From contig CAYOHY010000024.1 of assembly GCA_964403885.1 (NCBI GenBank), positions 1 to 29,743 of the forward strand: a stretch of 29,743 bases of DNA, given 5' to 3'. A program made the translations under genes and the position numbers. This document shows, piece after piece, positions 14,512 through 22,346 of this stretch (position 1 is the first letter of the stretch; each line of letters begins with the position of its first letter). Under the pieces are notes generated by a model. It saw only the letters and a list, made by a program, of their open reading frames with translations. It searched no databases and was not told the origin of the DNA. The stretch comes from CAYOHY01 sp964403885. Lineage in GTDB: Bacteria; Actinomycetota; Coriobacteriia; Anaerosomatales; PHET01.

Positions 14512-15858
14512 TCAGCCGGCGAAGAGTCCGCCGAGGGTCAGACCGGCAACGACTGCGGCAGCGACGGCCGCGAGGATGAGCACGAACTCAGCGGGGTTGA
14601 AGCCGAGGATCTTCTTGGACCCGGGGGCCTCGTCGTGAGCGGGCTCGGCGGCCGCCTTGTGCGCGCCGGCCTTCGTGCCGCTCTTCGAGCCGCTCTTCTT
14701 GCCGGCGGGCTTGGCCTGCTCGGCGACGCGAGCGTCACGACGACGGGCGACCCACAGGGCGCCACCGGCGCCGACCAGTGCCAGCAGCAGCCACGGCAGC
14801 GGCTTGCCCAGCGGCGACGCGCCCGCGCCTACCACCAGTTGGCCGCTCATCATGCCCATGCCGCAGGTCAGGGTATAGCTGCCGGCCTTGGTGGCGGGAA
14901 TGTCCACCGTGGTCACGGCGTTGTCTGCGAGGTCTTGCAAGATGCCCAGTTGCGGCAACGCGATCTGCGCCGAGCACGAGCTCGCCTCTCGGCGGTCGAC
15001 CACCAGGCGCACCGGGGTGTCGGCCGGGATCTGCACCGTCTCCGGAACGAACTTCGTGTTCTCGATGACCAGCGGAATCTCGACCACACCGTCGGCGCCG
15101 GTCTTGTAGTCGGCGTTAGACGTCGCCGGCCCGCCGATGACGGCGAGGCGCAGCGTGTTGAAGTTGATGGGGGCACCGGTGGCGGTGAGGCCGCGGTTGA
15201 TGAACACGAGGCCGAAGAGGATGACGCCGATGGCGAGGACGCTCATCATGCGCTGCTTCCATACGCGCGGGATGAGCGAGCCGGCGGTGCCGAAGGCGAC
15301 CATCAGCGGCGCGGTTCCCAGCGCGAACGCAGCCATGCCGGCGGCACCGCTGATGGGGCTGCCGCTCGCGGCGGCGGCCACCTGTGCGGCCATGAGCGGG
15401 CCGCAGGGAAGCAGGCCGGTCATGAGGCCGAAGGTGATGGGGGTCGCCAGATGGTGCTCGCCGGCGGCCGCATCGGCGGTCGACTTACGGCGCATCTTCA
15501 GCAGGGTGTTCATGAGCCACTGCGGCGGGCGCGGCGTGAGGCGCGCGGCCCACGGCACCTTACCGGTCATGCCCAGACCCAGGATGATCATGAACACACC
15601 CGCCACGTAGTACACGTAGGGGCGAGCCGCATCCAGGTTGAGCGCCGAGCCGATGGTGCCAAGCAGCAGGCCTACCAGCATGTAGCTGACGACCTTGGCC
15701 CCCTGATATGCGAGGTTGGGGGTGAGCTTGCGATACCACGGACCGTCCTCGGTGCCCTTGACCGCGTAGGTCAGCACCAGGGGTCCGCACATGGACACGC
15801 AGTGCAGGCTGGTTCCCAGCCCGAGCGTGAACATCGAGATGATGAAGGCAGTAGTCAC
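14512..15858 (-). CDS. TauE/SafE-type membrane domain fused to a cupredoxin
   Basis: The 448-residue fusion has an N-terminal half with about six helices of the SafE/UreH_2/DsbD-like family. It carries HCVSMCGP (H19, C20, C24) and GLLPCGPLM near residue 150, paired Cys-Pro sites typical of metal or redox transport. Residues of about 240-345 form a cupredoxin-like domain with ASSCSAQI and YTLTCGMGMMSG, matching the 13958-14488 protein. A helix, a Lys/Ala-rich linker and a last helix (about 427-445) follow. GTG 15858 has GAGGAG at seven bases; the frame back to 15906 has no such site. Probably moves copper or electrons for copper across the membrane to its own cupredoxin. Sulfite export, the family's database name, is unlikely here. 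Confidence 0.87.
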   Translation of the reverse strand: MTTAFIISMFTLGLGTSLHCVSMCGPLVLTYAVKGTEDGPWYRKLTPNLAYQGAKVVSYMLVGLLLGTIGSALNLDAARPYVYYVAGVFMIILGLGMTGKVPWAARLTPRPPQWLMNTLLKMRRKSTADAAAGEHHLATPITFGLMTGLLPCGPLMAAQVAAAASGSPISGAAGMAAFALGTAPLMVAFGTAGSLIPRVWKQRMMSVLAIGVILFGLVFINRGLTATGAPINFNTLRLAVIGGPATSNADYKTGADGVVEIPLVIENTKFVPETVQIPADTPVRLVVDRREASSCSAQIALPQLGILQDLADNAVTTVDIPATKAGSYTLTCGMGMMSGQLVVGAGASPLGKPLPWLLLALVGAGGALWVARRRDARVAEQAKPAGKKSGSKSGTKAGAHKAAAEPAHDEAPGSKKILGFNPAEFVLILAAVAAAVVAGLTLGGLFAG

Positions 15859-15970
15859 GAAATGTCTCCTCGTGAAACGTTCAGGTATGTACCGATTGTT
15901 CGGCACACGTGACGTTTGTCCCGCCTACGGGCGCGCGAAAGCACGACCGTGCGACAGGTCACGAGGCGTA

Positions 15971-16336
15971 TTAGACCCTGAAGCGCTCCCCGCGTGGTTC
16001 TGCGGGCGGAGGCGGTGGCGTGTGGTCGATCAGGCGCACGGGGCGCGCGACCATACGCGGCGAGAACAGCGCGACAGCGGCCATGACGGCAGCCATCAGC
16101 GCCAGCAGAAGCGCATCGAACGAGGCCGGCATGAGTGCTTCGGGGGTGTCGGAGAACGTGTACGTCCCGCCGCAGGTCCCAAAGAAGCCGACCTCAGACC
16201 CACCGTGCATGAAGCCCATGTAGCCCTTGTCCATGGAGCACCCGATCATGCGGCACGTCGGAACGACGACCGTCACGAAAGCAACGACGATCGCGAGTAC
16301 GATCGCGGCCTTTCGGGTGTCAGCAAAGAACTTCAC
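15971..16336 (-). CDS. Two-helix membrane protein with Cys/Met-rich loop
   Basis: The product has 121 residues from GTG 16336, with GAGGGGAG upstream. Helix 1 spans about 10-27 and helix 2 about 72-92. Between them is an outward-facing loop with Cys 28, 33 and 55, Met 30, 35, 40 and 43, and His 44. The C-terminus is Pro-rich and probably cytoplasmic. The Cys/Met/His spacing looks like a Cu(I)-binding loop. I recognise no family. It is the first gene of the metal cluster proper, 112 bases ahead of the SafE-cupredoxin gene. Confidence 0.68.
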   Translation of the reverse strand: MKFFADTRKAAIVLAIVVAFVTVVVPTCRMIGCSMDKGYMGFMHGGSEVGFFGTCGGTYTFSDTPEALMPASFDALLLALMAAVMAAVALFSPRMVARPVRLIDHTPPPPPAEPRGERFRV

Positions 16337-16365
16337 GGGCTCCCCTCGGTGGGTTGACGTGCCTA

Positions 16366-16412
16366 CAAGTGCAAGTATCGTGCCTGATTCCTTACGACTT
16401 TAGTAGCACTTG
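16366..16412 (-). promoter_or_regulatory. Inverted repeat in the gap between msrB and the metal operon
   Basis: CAAGTGC at 16366-16372 and GCACTTG at 16406-16412 are perfect 7-bp inverted copies in the 106-base gap. A GATACT (-10-like) lies within the segment on the minus strand. It could hold the promoter and operator of the metal operon, or a weak terminator for msrB. No CsoR- or CopY-type consensus is evident. Confidence 0.3.
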
Positions 16413-16442
16413 GAAGCGAAGATTGTGTGAAGACGCGGGCGG

Positions 16443-16838
16443 CTACTCGGGCACGAATTCGATCGAGACCGAGTTGATGCAGTAGCGCAGCCCCGTCGGC
16501 TGCGGTCCGTCGGTGAACACGTGGCCCAGGTGCCCGTCGCACACCGCGCAACGCACCTCGGTACGCGACATCCCAAAGCTGAAGTCGTGGTGCTCGGTCA
16601 CCGCGTCGGGCGCGATGGGCTCGTAGAAGCTGGGCCACCCGCACCCCGAGTGGAACTTCGTGGCCGAGGAGAACAGCTCCGAACCACAGCCTGCACAGCG
16701 GTAGACGCCGTCCTCGAACACGTCGGTCAACGCGCCGGAGAACGCAGGCTCCGTTCCTGCTCGGCGAAGCACGCGGAACTGCTCGGTGGTGAGGATCTCG
16801 CGCCACTCGTCGTCTGTCTTGACCACCTTGTCGCGCAT
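16443..16838 (-). CDS. msrB: Peptide-methionine (R)-S-oxide reductase MsrB
   Basis: The 131-residue single-domain enzyme reduces methionine-R-sulfoxide in proteins. The family zinc site is complete: Cys 48, 51 (CAGC) and Cys 97, 100 (CAVC). SGCGWPSF contains Cys 66, a possible resolving Cys. HLGHVFTDG and GLRYCINS hold the catalytic Cys 120. ATG 16838 follows AAGGAGG; upstream residues in the longer frame are divergent-promoter DNA. No signal peptide, so cytoplasmic. It is upstream of the metal-handling genes with a 106-base gap and divergent from the exported propeller-like gene. Copper promotes Met oxidation, so a link is plausible but unproven. Confidence 0.96.
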   Translation of the reverse strand: MRDKVVKTDDEWREILTTEQFRVLRRAGTEPAFSGALTDVFEDGVYRCAGCGSELFSSATKFHSGCGWPSFYEPIAPDAVTEHHDFSFGMSRTEVRCAVCDGHLGHVFTDGPQPTGLRYCINSVSIEFVPE

Positions 16839-16893
16839 GCGCGCCTCCTTCGTTGCGTGATGACGGTCACGCGCTCGTACGCGGCCGCTGCCG

Positions 16894-16908
16894 ATACACC
16901 CAGTGTAT
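16894..16908. promoter_or_regulatory. ATACAC-CCA-GTGTAT operator-like palindrome
   Basis: A perfect 6-bp inverted repeat with a three-base centre lies in the 91-base gap between divergent msrB and the 16930 gene. It overlaps -10-like sequences on both strands (GATACA plus, TACACT minus), so a bound repressor could control both directions. Confidence 0.42.
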
Positions 16909-16929
16909 GCCCGTACTAGGAGGCTTCCC

Positions 16930-18219
16930 GTGTTGCGCTCTCCCCTCACTCGTATCGCCATCACCGCAGCGGTGCTCGCCGCCGCGCTCACCCCCGCCGT
17001 GGCGCTCGCACGCACCGATGCGCCCCTGGCGAAACGGCGCGCCGTGTTCGTGCGGCCCGTGCGCCCGCCGCAGCCTCCTGCGCCGCTCTCGGCGACCATA
17101 ACGCCGGGCACTGACACCGGCACGGTCATGATCCGGGGCGGCGTGGGGCCGTTTACGGTGTCGATGCTCACGGACTCCGGCCCGCTGCAGGTCTACTCCG
17201 GCGCCGCACGCGTCGCACAGGTGCCGCTGGTCGCGGGCTCCACGGACTTCCAGATCACGGGCGGCACCGAGACCACGATCGCCGCCGGCGTGGGCGACAC
17301 CCGCTTCTGGGTGGCGGACAACGTGGCGCGCACCGTGAAGCGCTTCGACGCGCTCGCCGACACGCTGACCGTCTCGGCGTGGATCCCGGGCGACGACACG
17401 TCGAGCACCGTGAAGATGCGCAACATCTCCGTGCGGCCCAGCGACGACCACCTGTTCGTGGTGTTCTCGGACGAGTACGCGACCGGCAACGACCGGTTGA
17501 TCGAGCTTGATGCCGACGGCGGTCGCGTCGCGACCTACACCGTCCCGGCGAGCTACAAGATCCAAGACGTCACGTTCGACTCGGCGAACAACATGTACGT
17601 GATCGACCGAGGCACCGGCCAGAACGAAGCCAACCGGGTGCGTATCACCAAGCTGTCTCCCACGGGCTCGGTGTTGCTCTCGACACAGACGGTGCTGCCC
17701 CCCATCGCGACGAGCCAGCCTCAGCTCATCGGCTACCCGATGATCAACCTGACGACCATGATCGAGTATCACGCCGCGCTCAACGTGCTGGTGGCGCGCA
17801 TCAACACCGCCACGTTCGCGATCCTCGACCCGGCGACCCTCCAGGTCACGCAGTACCGGTTTGGCGGCGACACCTGCCACAGCTGCATGACGCTGAACTC
17901 GAACGTCTCCACCGATGTGGTGCTCTACACCGGCGGCTCGGGCTTCAACCTGCCCTCGTTCTTTGGCAAGCAAAGCGGCTTCCTGAGCGACGCCAAGTAC
18001 CTCGACCCCGCCATCTTCAAGAACCCGTCGCACGACTGGAAGGTCGAACCCACGCTGCCCGCGATCGCCGATGTGGCGGTGGACACCAACAACTTCGTCT
18101 ACACCATCCAGCACGACGGCGCGGGCGGCCTCACGCGTGCCTACGTGGTCGACCCCACCGGCGCCCCGGTCAAGACGGTCGATCTGCCCGGCGGCACCAA
18201 GATCGCGGTGGTGCGGTAG
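16930..18219 (+). CDS. Exported beta-propeller-like protein
   Basis: The 429-residue product starts at GTG 16930, six bases after AGGAGG. A signal peptide spans residues 1-28 and ends VALA. The mature part is made of repeated strand units typical of NHL/SMP-30-like propellers. Examples are FWVADNVARTVKRFDALADTL, LFVVFSDEY...LIELDADGG and MYVIDRGTG...ITKLSPTGS. The last unit is FVYTIQHDG...YVVDPTGAPV. A CHSC pair sits near residue 320. No enzyme site is evident. It is likely a secreted binding or scaffold protein. Divergent from msrB and followed by two small exported genes. Confidence 0.7.
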   Translation: MLRSPLTRIAITAAVLAAALTPAVALARTDAPLAKRRAVFVRPVRPPQPPAPLSATITPGTDTGTVMIRGGVGPFTVSMLTDSGPLQVYSGAARVAQVPLVAGSTDFQITGGTETTIAAGVGDTRFWVADNVARTVKRFDALADTLTVSAWIPGDDTSSTVKMRNISVRPSDDHLFVVFSDEYATGNDRLIELDADGGRVATYTVPASYKIQDVTFDSANNMYVIDRGTGQNEANRVRITKLSPTGSVLLSTQTVLPPIATSQPQLIGYPMINLTTMIEYHAALNVLVARINTATFAILDPATLQVTQYRFGGDTCHSCMTLNSNVSTDVVLYTGGSGFNLPSFFGKQSGFLSDAKYLDPAIFKNPSHDWKVEPTLPAIADVAVDTNNFVYTIQHDGAGGLTRAYVVDPTGAPVKTVDLPGGTKIAVVR

Positions 18220-18344
18220 CGGTCGTCACCTGATCGAATACCCGGCTCTCAAGCCGACTTTCGACGGCCCGTGTCATGGATAGCCTGTGGAGAGCAGGGC
18301 CTGCGTCCACCGCAGGGGCACATGTGTTGCTATGCTCACGCCCA

Positions 18345-18638
18345 ATGAGGATCTCGGTGACATACCTGCATCTGCTCGCTGCGCTTGCCGTGGTGATGCT
18401 CGTCGCGCCGTTCGTGGCGCTGTCGTGCGTCGACTGCGGCTCGTGCGCCGACTCCCGCTGCCCGGACGGCACGGGCGTCCACCACCTCACCGAACGCTCG
18501 GCCTGCGCGCAGCCCATGAGTGTCGTGCTCGACCCGTGCTTGCCGGTGGGTAGCAACCTGCCCACCGCCGGGGACTCAGCGACATTCTCTGCGCCTGCGG
18601 TCTCAAGCGCCCCCTCGGCGGTTCCCCTGCGCATCTGA
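18345..18638 (+). CDS. Small Cys-rich exported or anchored protein
   Basis: The product has 97 residues with one hydrophobic segment (about 8-27). It is followed at once by Cys 28, 31, 34 and 39 (SCVDCGSCADSRC), two more Cys further on, and a Ser/Ala/Pro-rich tail. The Cys cluster could bind metal or form disulfides outside the cell. The Cys after the helix is not a good lipobox (ALSC). ATG 18345 has no ribosome site; a TATGCT lies eight bases before, so the message may be leaderless. Function unknown; it lies between two exported-protein genes. Confidence 0.55.
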   Translation: MRISVTYLHLLAALAVVMLVAPFVALSCVDCGSCADSRCPDGTGVHHLTERSACAQPMSVVLDPCLPVGSNLPTAGDSATFSAPAVSSAPSAVPLRI

Positions 18639-18686
18639 CGGCGACTCGCACCCCGATTCGTCCCACATGTCTCGCAGGAGGTACCT

Positions 18687-19910
18687 ATGTATATGGGAGC
18701 CCGCTCCCTCGTCATCGCCGTAGCGGTGGCCCTTTCGATGAGCCTTGGCGTGTTGAGCGCCGGGGCCGCACCCGTCCCGTTCGAGTCGGTCGACGTCACC
18801 CTCCACCAGGAGCAGGGCGGCGCCGTGCTCATGATCTCCGGCAAGCTACCCAAAGGCACCAAGCTGCCCGCGGAGGTGCAGCTCGCCGCCCCCAAGGGCG
18901 CTGAGATCCAGTGGGCTGGCGAGATCTTGGGCGGCAATCCGTCCGAGGACCCGTCGGTCGAGCCCAAGGTGACCACCAAGGGCGACCAGGACCTCTACAC
19001 ATTCACGCTCACCAAGTCGCTCACCGGTCAGGTGGAGGTCGACGGAAGCAGCTTCGTGGGGTTTGACGGCTCGCAGTACGCCGCCAACCTGGCGTGGTCC
19101 GCCCCCGCGAACATCCCTGAGCTCACCATGAGCGTGCGCCTGCCGGTCTCGGCCAGCGTGGGGCAACTGCCCTCTGGCGTCGAGGCGGTCCCGGGCCCTG
19201 ACGGCTACACGTACTACCAGCTCACCGCCAACGACGTGAAGGCCGGCACAGCCAAGGAGCTGGGTCTCACGTACTCGATTCCTGCGGGTGCCCAGAGCGC
19301 CGCGCCGGGCGGGGCCGCGGCAGGATCGTCCTCCTCGGCGACGGACGTGCTCGTACCGCTCGTGCTGGTGGTCGCGTTCGTGGGCGTGGTCTACGTTCTC
19401 GCACGCAAGAAGTACGCGGGCGACCGCGCAATGGCCGATACGGGTGACGCGAACGCCCAGCACCCTGCCGAAGGGGCCCAAGACGCGCTGTTCGTCACCG
19501 AGGACGACGGTGTCGCCGTCCCCGCTCCGGAGACCGACGCAGCGCCGGCTCCTCGCAAGAAGCTGGGACCCGCGGTGATCGTGAGCCTGGGCATCATCGT
19601 GGTGCTCGTGGTTTCGATGACGCTCGCGTCGCGCAAGTCCGCGGCGGTCACAGAGATCCCCGGCGGCTACATGCAGGAGTTCACGCAGGGCGACGCCTGC
19701 AGCAGCGTGGTCGTGAACGTCGACCTCGAGGGCAAGAACCCCGAGAAGACGGCCGCACAGCTGTTCGAGGCCGTGAAGCCCACCACCGCACTGCGAGCGA
19801 CGCTCTACACCGAGGGTACGCCGCGTCTCGAGGTGGGGTTCTGCGAGTCACAGACAACCCCGGAGAAGATCAAAGCCGCGCTCGCCCCCACAGGGCTTAT
19901 CGCGGAGTAG
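18687..19910 (+). CDS. Exported membrane protein, C-terminal HMA-like domain possible
   Basis: The 407-residue protein has a signal peptide (1-27), a beta-rich extracytoplasmic domain (about 30-205), a helix (about 221-240) and an acidic loop of about 50 residues. A second helix (about 293-311) and an 85-residue soluble tail follow. The tail begins DACSSVVVNVDLEG and shows strand-helix-strand-strand-helix order with a second Cys in VGFCESQ. It looks like a ferredoxin-fold domain, possibly HMA-like without CxxC. The tail may face outside, given the two helices after the signal peptide. ATG 18687 follows AGGAGG by five bases. A strong terminator follows at 19940-19969. Confidence 0.68.
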   Translation: MYMGARSLVIAVAVALSMSLGVLSAGAAPVPFESVDVTLHQEQGGAVLMISGKLPKGTKLPAEVQLAAPKGAEIQWAGEILGGNPSEDPSVEPKVTTKGDQDLYTFTLTKSLTGQVEVDGSSFVGFDGSQYAANLAWSAPANIPELTMSVRLPVSASVGQLPSGVEAVPGPDGYTYYQLTANDVKAGTAKELGLTYSIPAGAQSAAPGGAAAGSSSSATDVLVPLVLVVAFVGVVYVLARKKYAGDRAMADTGDANAQHPAEGAQDALFVTEDDGVAVPAPETDAAPAPRKKLGPAVIVSLGIIVVLVVSMTLASRKSAAVTEIPGGYMQEFTQGDACSSVVVNVDLEGKNPEKTAAQLFEAVKPTTALRATLYTEGTPRLEVGFCESQTTPEKIKAALAPTGLIAE

Positions 19911-19939
19911 CGCCCGGCGCGACCGCATATGCAATGGAA

Positions 19940-19969
19940 AACGGCCCGGACACAGCTGTCCGGGCCGTT
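19940..19969. terminator. Perfect 13-bp hairpin between convergent genes
   Basis: Bases 19940-19952 pair perfectly with 19957-19969 around a CAGC loop. A T-rich stretch follows on the plus strand (CTTGTCTTT). It lies 29 bases after the plus-strand gene and 22 bases past the convergent minus gene's stop, so it can serve both. Confidence 0.85.
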
Positions 19970-19991
19970 CTTGTCTTTGGTGGCGGTGAGC

Positions 19992-21230
19992 CTACAGGCC
20001 TTGGCCGGTCTTCTCGAGCTCGAGGACCAGCTGCTCGAGGAACAGCCCCACGTCGGTCACCACGCCGATCGTCTGCCAGCTGCCTCGGTCCGCGAGCTTG
20101 GTGACCACGGCCGGGTTGATGTCGACGCACACGGTGGTGACGGCCGCCGGCAGCATGTTGCCGGTCGCGATCGAGTGCAGCATCGTCGAGAGCATCAGGC
20201 AGGCGCCCGCGCGCTGCGCGTACGTGCGCATCTCGCGCTGCGCATCCATGGAGTCCGTGATGACGTCCGGCAGCGGGCCGTCGTCGCGGATGGAGCCCGC
20301 CAGCACGAACGGCGTGCCCGTCTTGACGAGCGTGTACATCAAACCGCTCGTGATATCGCCCGCCTCGACCGCCGCCGCGATGGAGCCATGACCACGCACG
20401 GTGTTGATCGCGCGCAGATGGTGCTGGTGGCCACCGTGCATGGGCGTGCCCTCGGACATCGAGACGCCCAGCGACGTGCCGAACATCGACGACTCGATGT
20501 CGTGGACGGCGATCGCGTTGCCGCCAAAGAGCACGCTCACGTAGCCCAGCTCAACGAGACGGGCGAGGTGCTCGGCTGCGCCGGTGTGAACCACCGCCGG
20601 GCCCACGACCGCGATCACCTCTCGGCCGGCCTCTCGCGTGGTGCGCAGCATGCGGGCCACCTCGGCGACCACCTGGGCCTTGGGCTTCTCCGAGGAGACC
20701 GCGCTCGCCATGAACTCGAACTGCTGGCTCTCGCGCGGACGCTCCTGCGGGTGCACGCGGATCCCGCTGTGGCCCACCACGTACAGGTCGCCTGCACGCA
20801 CATCTGCCATGGGGATGGCGTCAGCGGTGCACGCGAGCGGGTCGACGCGCACGCCCAGGTCCATCTCGGGGTCGGACACGCGCACCCACGCACCGGCGAT
20901 GCGGACGTCGGTCTCGAGGTTGGTGGTGGAGTAGAAGCCCTCCGGGAAGACGCCGTCACGCGGCGCCGACGCCCACTTCGCGTCGGTGGGATCGCACGTG
21001 ATGGCGCCGTGCTCCTGCACCGCCTCCAGGATCTCGCCCAGGATCGCTTCATCGGCGGCGCGGACGCGAAGAACCGCTACCGAGGCGTCGTCGTTGGTGC
21101 GACCCACGTCGAATGAGAGTGTCTCGAACTCGCCACCCATGGCGATGATGTGGTCCATGACCTGGGACATGATGCCGGAGTCGATGAGGTGACCCTCTAT
21201 CCGGATGTCCTCGAAGGCGCCGTGCTGCAT
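19992..21230 (-). CDS. TIGR00300-family enzyme (archaeal-type ornithine cyclodeaminase/LOR-SDH domain)
   Basis: The 412-residue protein matches, by memory of the family, TIGR00300, found in archaea and some bacteria and related to the ArgZ/LOR-SDH N-terminal region. The N-terminal small domain (EGHLIDSGIMSQVMD...FETLSFDVG) precedes a large C-terminal nucleotide-binding region. Motifs there are VIAVVGPAVVHTGAAEHLARL, LFGGNAIAVHDIE, GTPMHGGHQHHLRAIN and TVCVDINPAVVTKLADRG. The last reads like an NAD-binding-type fold with Asp in the variable position. The His-rich GGHQHH may bind metal. Expected substrate is ornithine or a related amino acid, but assignment is uncertain. ATG 21230 has GGAGG five bases upstream. 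It stands alone, convergent with 18687-19910. Confidence 0.82.
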   Translation of the reverse strand: MQHGAFEDIRIEGHLIDSGIMSQVMDHIIAMGGEFETLSFDVGRTNDDASVAVLRVRAADEAILGEILEAVQEHGAITCDPTDAKWASAPRDGVFPEGFYSTTNLETDVRIAGAWVRVSDPEMDLGVRVDPLACTADAIPMADVRAGDLYVVGHSGIRVHPQERPRESQQFEFMASAVSSEKPKAQVVAEVARMLRTTREAGREVIAVVGPAVVHTGAAEHLARLVELGYVSVLFGGNAIAVHDIESSMFGTSLGVSMSEGTPMHGGHQHHLRAINTVRGHGSIAAAVEAGDITSGLMYTLVKTGTPFVLAGSIRDDGPLPDVITDSMDAQREMRTYAQRAGACLMLSTMLHSIATGNMLPAAVTTVCVDINPAVVTKLADRGSWQTIGVVTDVGLFLEQLVLELEKTGQGL

Positions 21231-21351
21231 GGAATCCTCCCGCTATCGAATAGCCCACGCACGAGCGTGCGTCTGACCAGTATCGCCGAGAGGCGAGGCG
21301 GCGGGAAGCAGCGATGCCGAGGCGTGGCCCGCCGGCGGGATGGGGAGCGGC

Positions 21352-21777
21352 CTAGTAGTGGCCGTGCTTCTTGAACGACCCGAAGACGCAGCCATCCAGC
21401 GAGCCGGTGGTGCCGAAGGTGTAGGCGCCCGTGGCTGCCGTGGGGTTGTCAGGATCGGCCGGGTCGGGGGCGGACGGACAGGCGGGGGCTCGACGGAACA
21501 GGCCCTCGACCATGATGGGGTGAGAGGCGTCCACCACACCCTCGAGGTCGGCCTCACTGCGGTCGGAATCGGCGGCGAGCCACATACCCGCGGCTCCCTC
21601 GAGCTCGCGTTGGTTCACCAGACACGTCCGCCGGGCCGACTCGACCTGAGAGGAGACGAACACGGGGACCGCGACCGCCACGAGTATGCCGATGATCAAA
21701 ACGACCACCATCAGCTCGATGAGCGTGAAGCCCGAGTCGGCTCTGTGTACCACTTTCGCCCGCAACGCGTCCCCCAC
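21352..21777 (-). CDS. Type IV pilin-like protein
   Basis: The N-terminus carries the prepilin cleavage motif G|FTLIELMVVVLIIGILVA with Glu at position 5 of the mature protein, followed by AVPVFVSSQ. A short leader of 16 residues precedes the cleavage site when started at GTG 21777; GTG 21828 is the alternative and neither has a strong ribosome site. The mature part is about 125 residues, small for a major pilin. It has four Cys, the last pair near the C-terminus likely forming a disulfide (ACP...DGC). It needs a prepilin peptidase and assembly genes that are not in this window. A lone pilin-like gene may serve uptake, twitching or surface attachment. Confidence 0.86.
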   Translation of the reverse strand: MGDALRAKVVHRADSGFTLIELMVVVLIIGILVAVAVPVFVSSQVESARRTCLVNQRELEGAAGMWLAADSDRSEADLEGVVDASHPIMVEGLFRRAPACPSAPDPADPDNPTAATGAYTFGTTGSLDGCVFGSFKKHGHY

Positions 21778-21884
21778 GTCCGAACCTGTCTGCTTTCGGA
21801 AACTATCGGCGCGAAAACCGTATCGCACAAGTTCCCAATCGCCGAACGGTCACGACGACCCCCACGAACGTCGCGCGAATTCCT

Positions 21885-22346
21885 CTACGCCTCAGCCATC
21901 TGGCGCTTGAGCTCGACGACCTTGTCACGGTACTCGGGCATCGAGGTGCCCAGCATCTGACACGCGAGGATCGCCGCGTTGTCGGCGCCGTTGATGGCCA
22001 CGCACGCGACCGGCACGCCGGTGGGCATCTGCACCATCGAGAGCAGCGAGTCGAGTCCGCCCAGGTCGCTCGTCTTCATCGGCACCGTGATCACCGGCAG
22101 CGGCGTGAACGCGGCGACCACTCCGCCCAGGTGCGCGGCCTTGCCCGCCGCGGCGACGATGACCTTGATGCCGCGGTCACCCGCGGTCGACGCCCACTCG
22201 TGCACGCGATCGGGGTTGCGATGAGCGCTCGCGACGAGCAGCTCGAAGGGCACGCCAAGCGATTCAAGACGGTCGGCGCACTTCTGCATGACGTCCATGT
22301 CGGACTTCGATCCCATGATGATGCCTACGAGCGGGGTGTCAGCCAT
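21885..22346 (-). CDS. purE: 5-(carboxyamino)imidazole ribonucleotide mutase PurE
   Basis: The 153-residue enzyme of purine synthesis converts N5-CAIR to CAIR (class I PurE), or carboxylates AIR directly. Seen: VGIIMGSKSDMDVM, the active-site SAHRNPDR (His 42, Arg 43) and AAAGKAAHLGGVVAAFTPLPVITVP. The C-terminal GADNAAILACQML is also present. ATG 22346 has GGAGGA upstream; its start overlaps the stop of the membrane gene by eight bases. It is the last gene of the purD-radical SAM-membrane-purE run. No purK is in the window. Confidence 0.97.
   Translation of the reverse strand: MADTPLVGIIMGSKSDMDVMQKCADRLESLGVPFELLVASAHRNPDRVHEWASTAGDRGIKVIVAAAGKAAHLGGVVAAFTPLPVITVPMKTSDLGGLDSLLSMVQMPTGVPVACVAINGADNAAILACQMLGTSMPEYRDKVVELKRQMAEA

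Noticed and set aside
14512..15858. Sulfite exporter function for the TauE/SafE-type protein
   Set aside because: The database name comes from distant relatives. The HCxxMCGP and LLPCGP motifs, fused cupredoxin and CopA neighbour point to metal handling instead.
14500..15912. 470-codon plus-strand frame
   Set aside because: It is the complement of the SafE-cupredoxin gene; composition is His/Arg/Gly/Gln-rich and no family motif is seen.
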